Assembly: GCA_029268085.1 (NCBI GenBank)
Contig: JAJUHD010000141.1
Span: 1 to 6,783 of the forward strand
DNA length: 6,783 bases
Origin: Bacillota bacterium
GTDB taxonomy: Bacteria; Bacillota; Clostridia; Oscillospirales; Oscillospiraceae
Direction of reading: 5' to 3'
Below the pieces are notes generated by a model. It saw nothing but the letters and a program-made list of their open reading frames with translations, did not search any database and was not told where the DNA came from. How positions within the stretch are numbered: position 1 is the first letter of the stretch; each line of letters begins with the position of its first letter. A program made the translations under genes and the position numbers. This document shows positions 5,529 through 6,783 of the stretch, one piece after another.

Positions 5529-6783
5529 TTACTGTCTTAAATTTGAGGAGCAGACCGGCTTTGTGTTATCGATGAAGGGAATCTCGGCTCCGCTGCCTGC
5601 CGCATCATTTTTGACGGTTATATCGATCTTTCTGTTCAGCGCTATGTCGAGCACCTTGTCGACATGGTCTGTTACAACGAAATTCAGCGCGGCGCGGACA
5701 GTCTGATCGATCTCCTCGAGGTCTTTTTCGTTTTCGGCGGGAATTATCACGGTTTTGATGCCAGAGCGCAGCGCAGCCATAGTCTTTTCACGCAGTCCGC
5801 CGATCGGCATGACCCTGCCGCGCAATGAAATCTCGCCGGTCATCGCAATGTCGCGTCTCACAGGGATGCCTGTCAGTGCCGAAATGACCGCAATGCAGAT
5901 CGTTATGCCTGCGGAAGGACCGTCCTTCGGTATCGCGCCTTCCGGGAAATGGATGTGTATATCCTTTGTCTTATAAAAATCGTGCTGTATGCCCAAAACA
6001 TCGGCGCGGCTGCGGATATATGAAACGGCCGCTTTTGCCGATTCCTTCATGACGTCGCCGAGATTGCCGGTGAGTTCTAGACTGCCTGTTCCGTCGAGAA
6101 CGGCCGCCTCGACATCGAGCACGCTTCCTCCCGCGCTGGTCCATGCAAGCCCGCGTACCAAACCGACCTCATCGGCCGGGGCGAGAACATCGGGCTTGAA
6201 TTTTGCCGGACCAAGCAGGTCTTCGAGCATTCCGGCTCTAAGCTTTACGGATTTGCATTCTCCGTCGGCAATTTTTCTCGCCGCTTTGCGGCAAACGGAC
6301 GCGATCTCGCGCTCAAGATTGCGAACGCCTGATTCTTTTGTATAGAGGGTTATCAGTTCTCTGATCGCATCGTCGCTCAGTTTTATCTGATTTGACGTCA
6401 GCCCGTGTTTCTTGCGCTGCTTCGGAACAAGGTGACGCTTGGCAATTTCAAGCTTTTCCTCGTCGGTATAGCTTGAAAGTTCAATGACCTCCATCCTGTC
6501 GAGAAGCGCTCTCGGGATCGTCTCGGTGGTATTGGCAGTTGTTATGAACAATGTGTCCGAAAGATCAAACGGTATCTCGACAAAATGGTCGCGGAAGGTG
6601 CTGTTCTGCGCGAAGTCCAAAGCCTCGAGAAGCGCGGCTGCAGGGTCGCCGCGGTAGTCGCTGGACATCTTATCAATCTCATCCAGCAGCATGAGCGGAT
6701 TCGAGCTTTTTGCCTGCTCCAGCCCTGCGATAATCCTGCCGGGCATCGCACCGACATAGGTCTTGCGGTGTCCGCGAATCTCA
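5529..6783 (-). CDS. lon: ATP-dependent protease Lon, C-terminal part (5' end cut by the right edge)
   Basis: Cytoplasmic AAA+ serine protease that unfolds and degrades damaged and regulatory proteins. The visible 417 complete codons begin at EIRGHRKTYVGAMPGRII, just after where Walker A would lie. Walker B is LMLLDEIDKM (30-39), sensor 1 is TTAN (81-84), the arginine finger is in LLDRMEVIEL (R96), and sensor 2 is GVRNLERE (R154). The protease domain follows, with S290 in KDGPSAG as nucleophile and K333 in GGLREK as its partner; their 43-residue spacing matches the E. coli dyad (S679, K722). The N-terminal substrate-recognition domain and Walker A are outside the window. After the usual end of the protease domain (VDKVLDIALN) there are about 34 more residues, polar and seemingly disordered, more than in E. 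coli or Bacillus Lon. The gene ends 15 nt before ysxC. Confidence 0.97.
   Translation of the reverse strand, partial: EIRGHRKTYVGAMPGRIIAGLEQAKSSNPLMLLDEIDKMSSDYRGDPAAALLEALDFAQNSTFRDHFVEIPFDLSDTLFITTANTTETIPRALLDRMEVIELSSYTDEEKLEIAKRHLVPKQRKKHGLTSNQIKLSDDAIRELITLYTKESGVRNLEREIASVCRKAARKIADGECKSVKLRAGMLEDLLGPAKFKPDVLAPADEVGLVRGLAWTSAGGSVLDVEAAVLDGTGSLELTGNLGDVMKESAKAAVSYIRSRADVLGIQHDFYKTKDIHIHFPEGAIPKDGPSAGITICIAVISALTGIPVRRDIAMTGEISLRGRVMPIGGLREKTMAALRSGIKTVIIPAENEKDLEEIDQTVRAALNFVVTDHVDKVLDIALNRKIDITVKNDAAGSGAEIPFIDNTKPVCSSNLRQ

Noticed and set aside
1..6783. Defence system, mobile element, CRISPR or phage signature
   Set aside because: Every open frame of quality belongs to a conserved housekeeping or sporulation family; no transposase, integrase, direct repeats or spacer-like pattern is visible.

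Overview
The window is a compact run of housekeeping and sporulation-linked genes, all read from the minus strand (right to left), typical of a low-to-mid GC, spore-forming Firmicute. The gene set and order (lon-ysxC, then a site-2 protease, scpA-scpB, a DUF2953 protein, a GerW/YtfJ protein, a DacF-type carboxypeptidase and an RluB-type pseudouridine synthase), the TTG and GTG starts and the style of the proteins point to class Clostridia, possibly the Ruminococcaceae/Oscillospiraceae. That placement is inference. No rRNA, tRNA, CRISPR array, mobile element or integration scar is visible.

Right block (6783 to 4929): the C-terminal half of the ATP-dependent protease Lon, running off the right edge, then ysxC (engB), a GTPase of 50S ribosome assembly, 15 nt downstream. 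The lon-ysxC pairing is also found in Bacillus. A short AT-rich inverted repeat begins at the ysxC stop codon.

Junction (4928 to 4762): the longest non-coding stretch, about 167 nt. It holds a well-formed minus-strand promoter with an extended -10 element and 17-nt spacing, then a strong Shine-Dalgarno sequence. No ATG, GTG or TTG follows at a usable distance in the protease frame, so the protease may start at AUU or AUA. The promoter suggests a second transcription unit starts here.

Left block (4761 to 1): M50 site-2 protease, scpA, scpB, DUF2953 protein, gerW/ytfJ, dacF, rluB. Gaps are 4-27 nt except for about 79 nt before dacF. The unit joins chromosome segregation (ScpAB, partners of SMC), proteins linked to sporulation or the envelope (DUF2953, GerW), peptidoglycan trimming (DacF) and rRNA modification (RluB). 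The gap before dacF can form a 14-bp RNA hairpin that would bury the dacF ribosome binding site and reach its UUG start codon. This is the best candidate for an undescribed regulatory element here.

Overall the protein content is conserved and ordinary. The points worth a second look are translational: the hairpin at dacF and the apparently non-canonical start of the protease gene.
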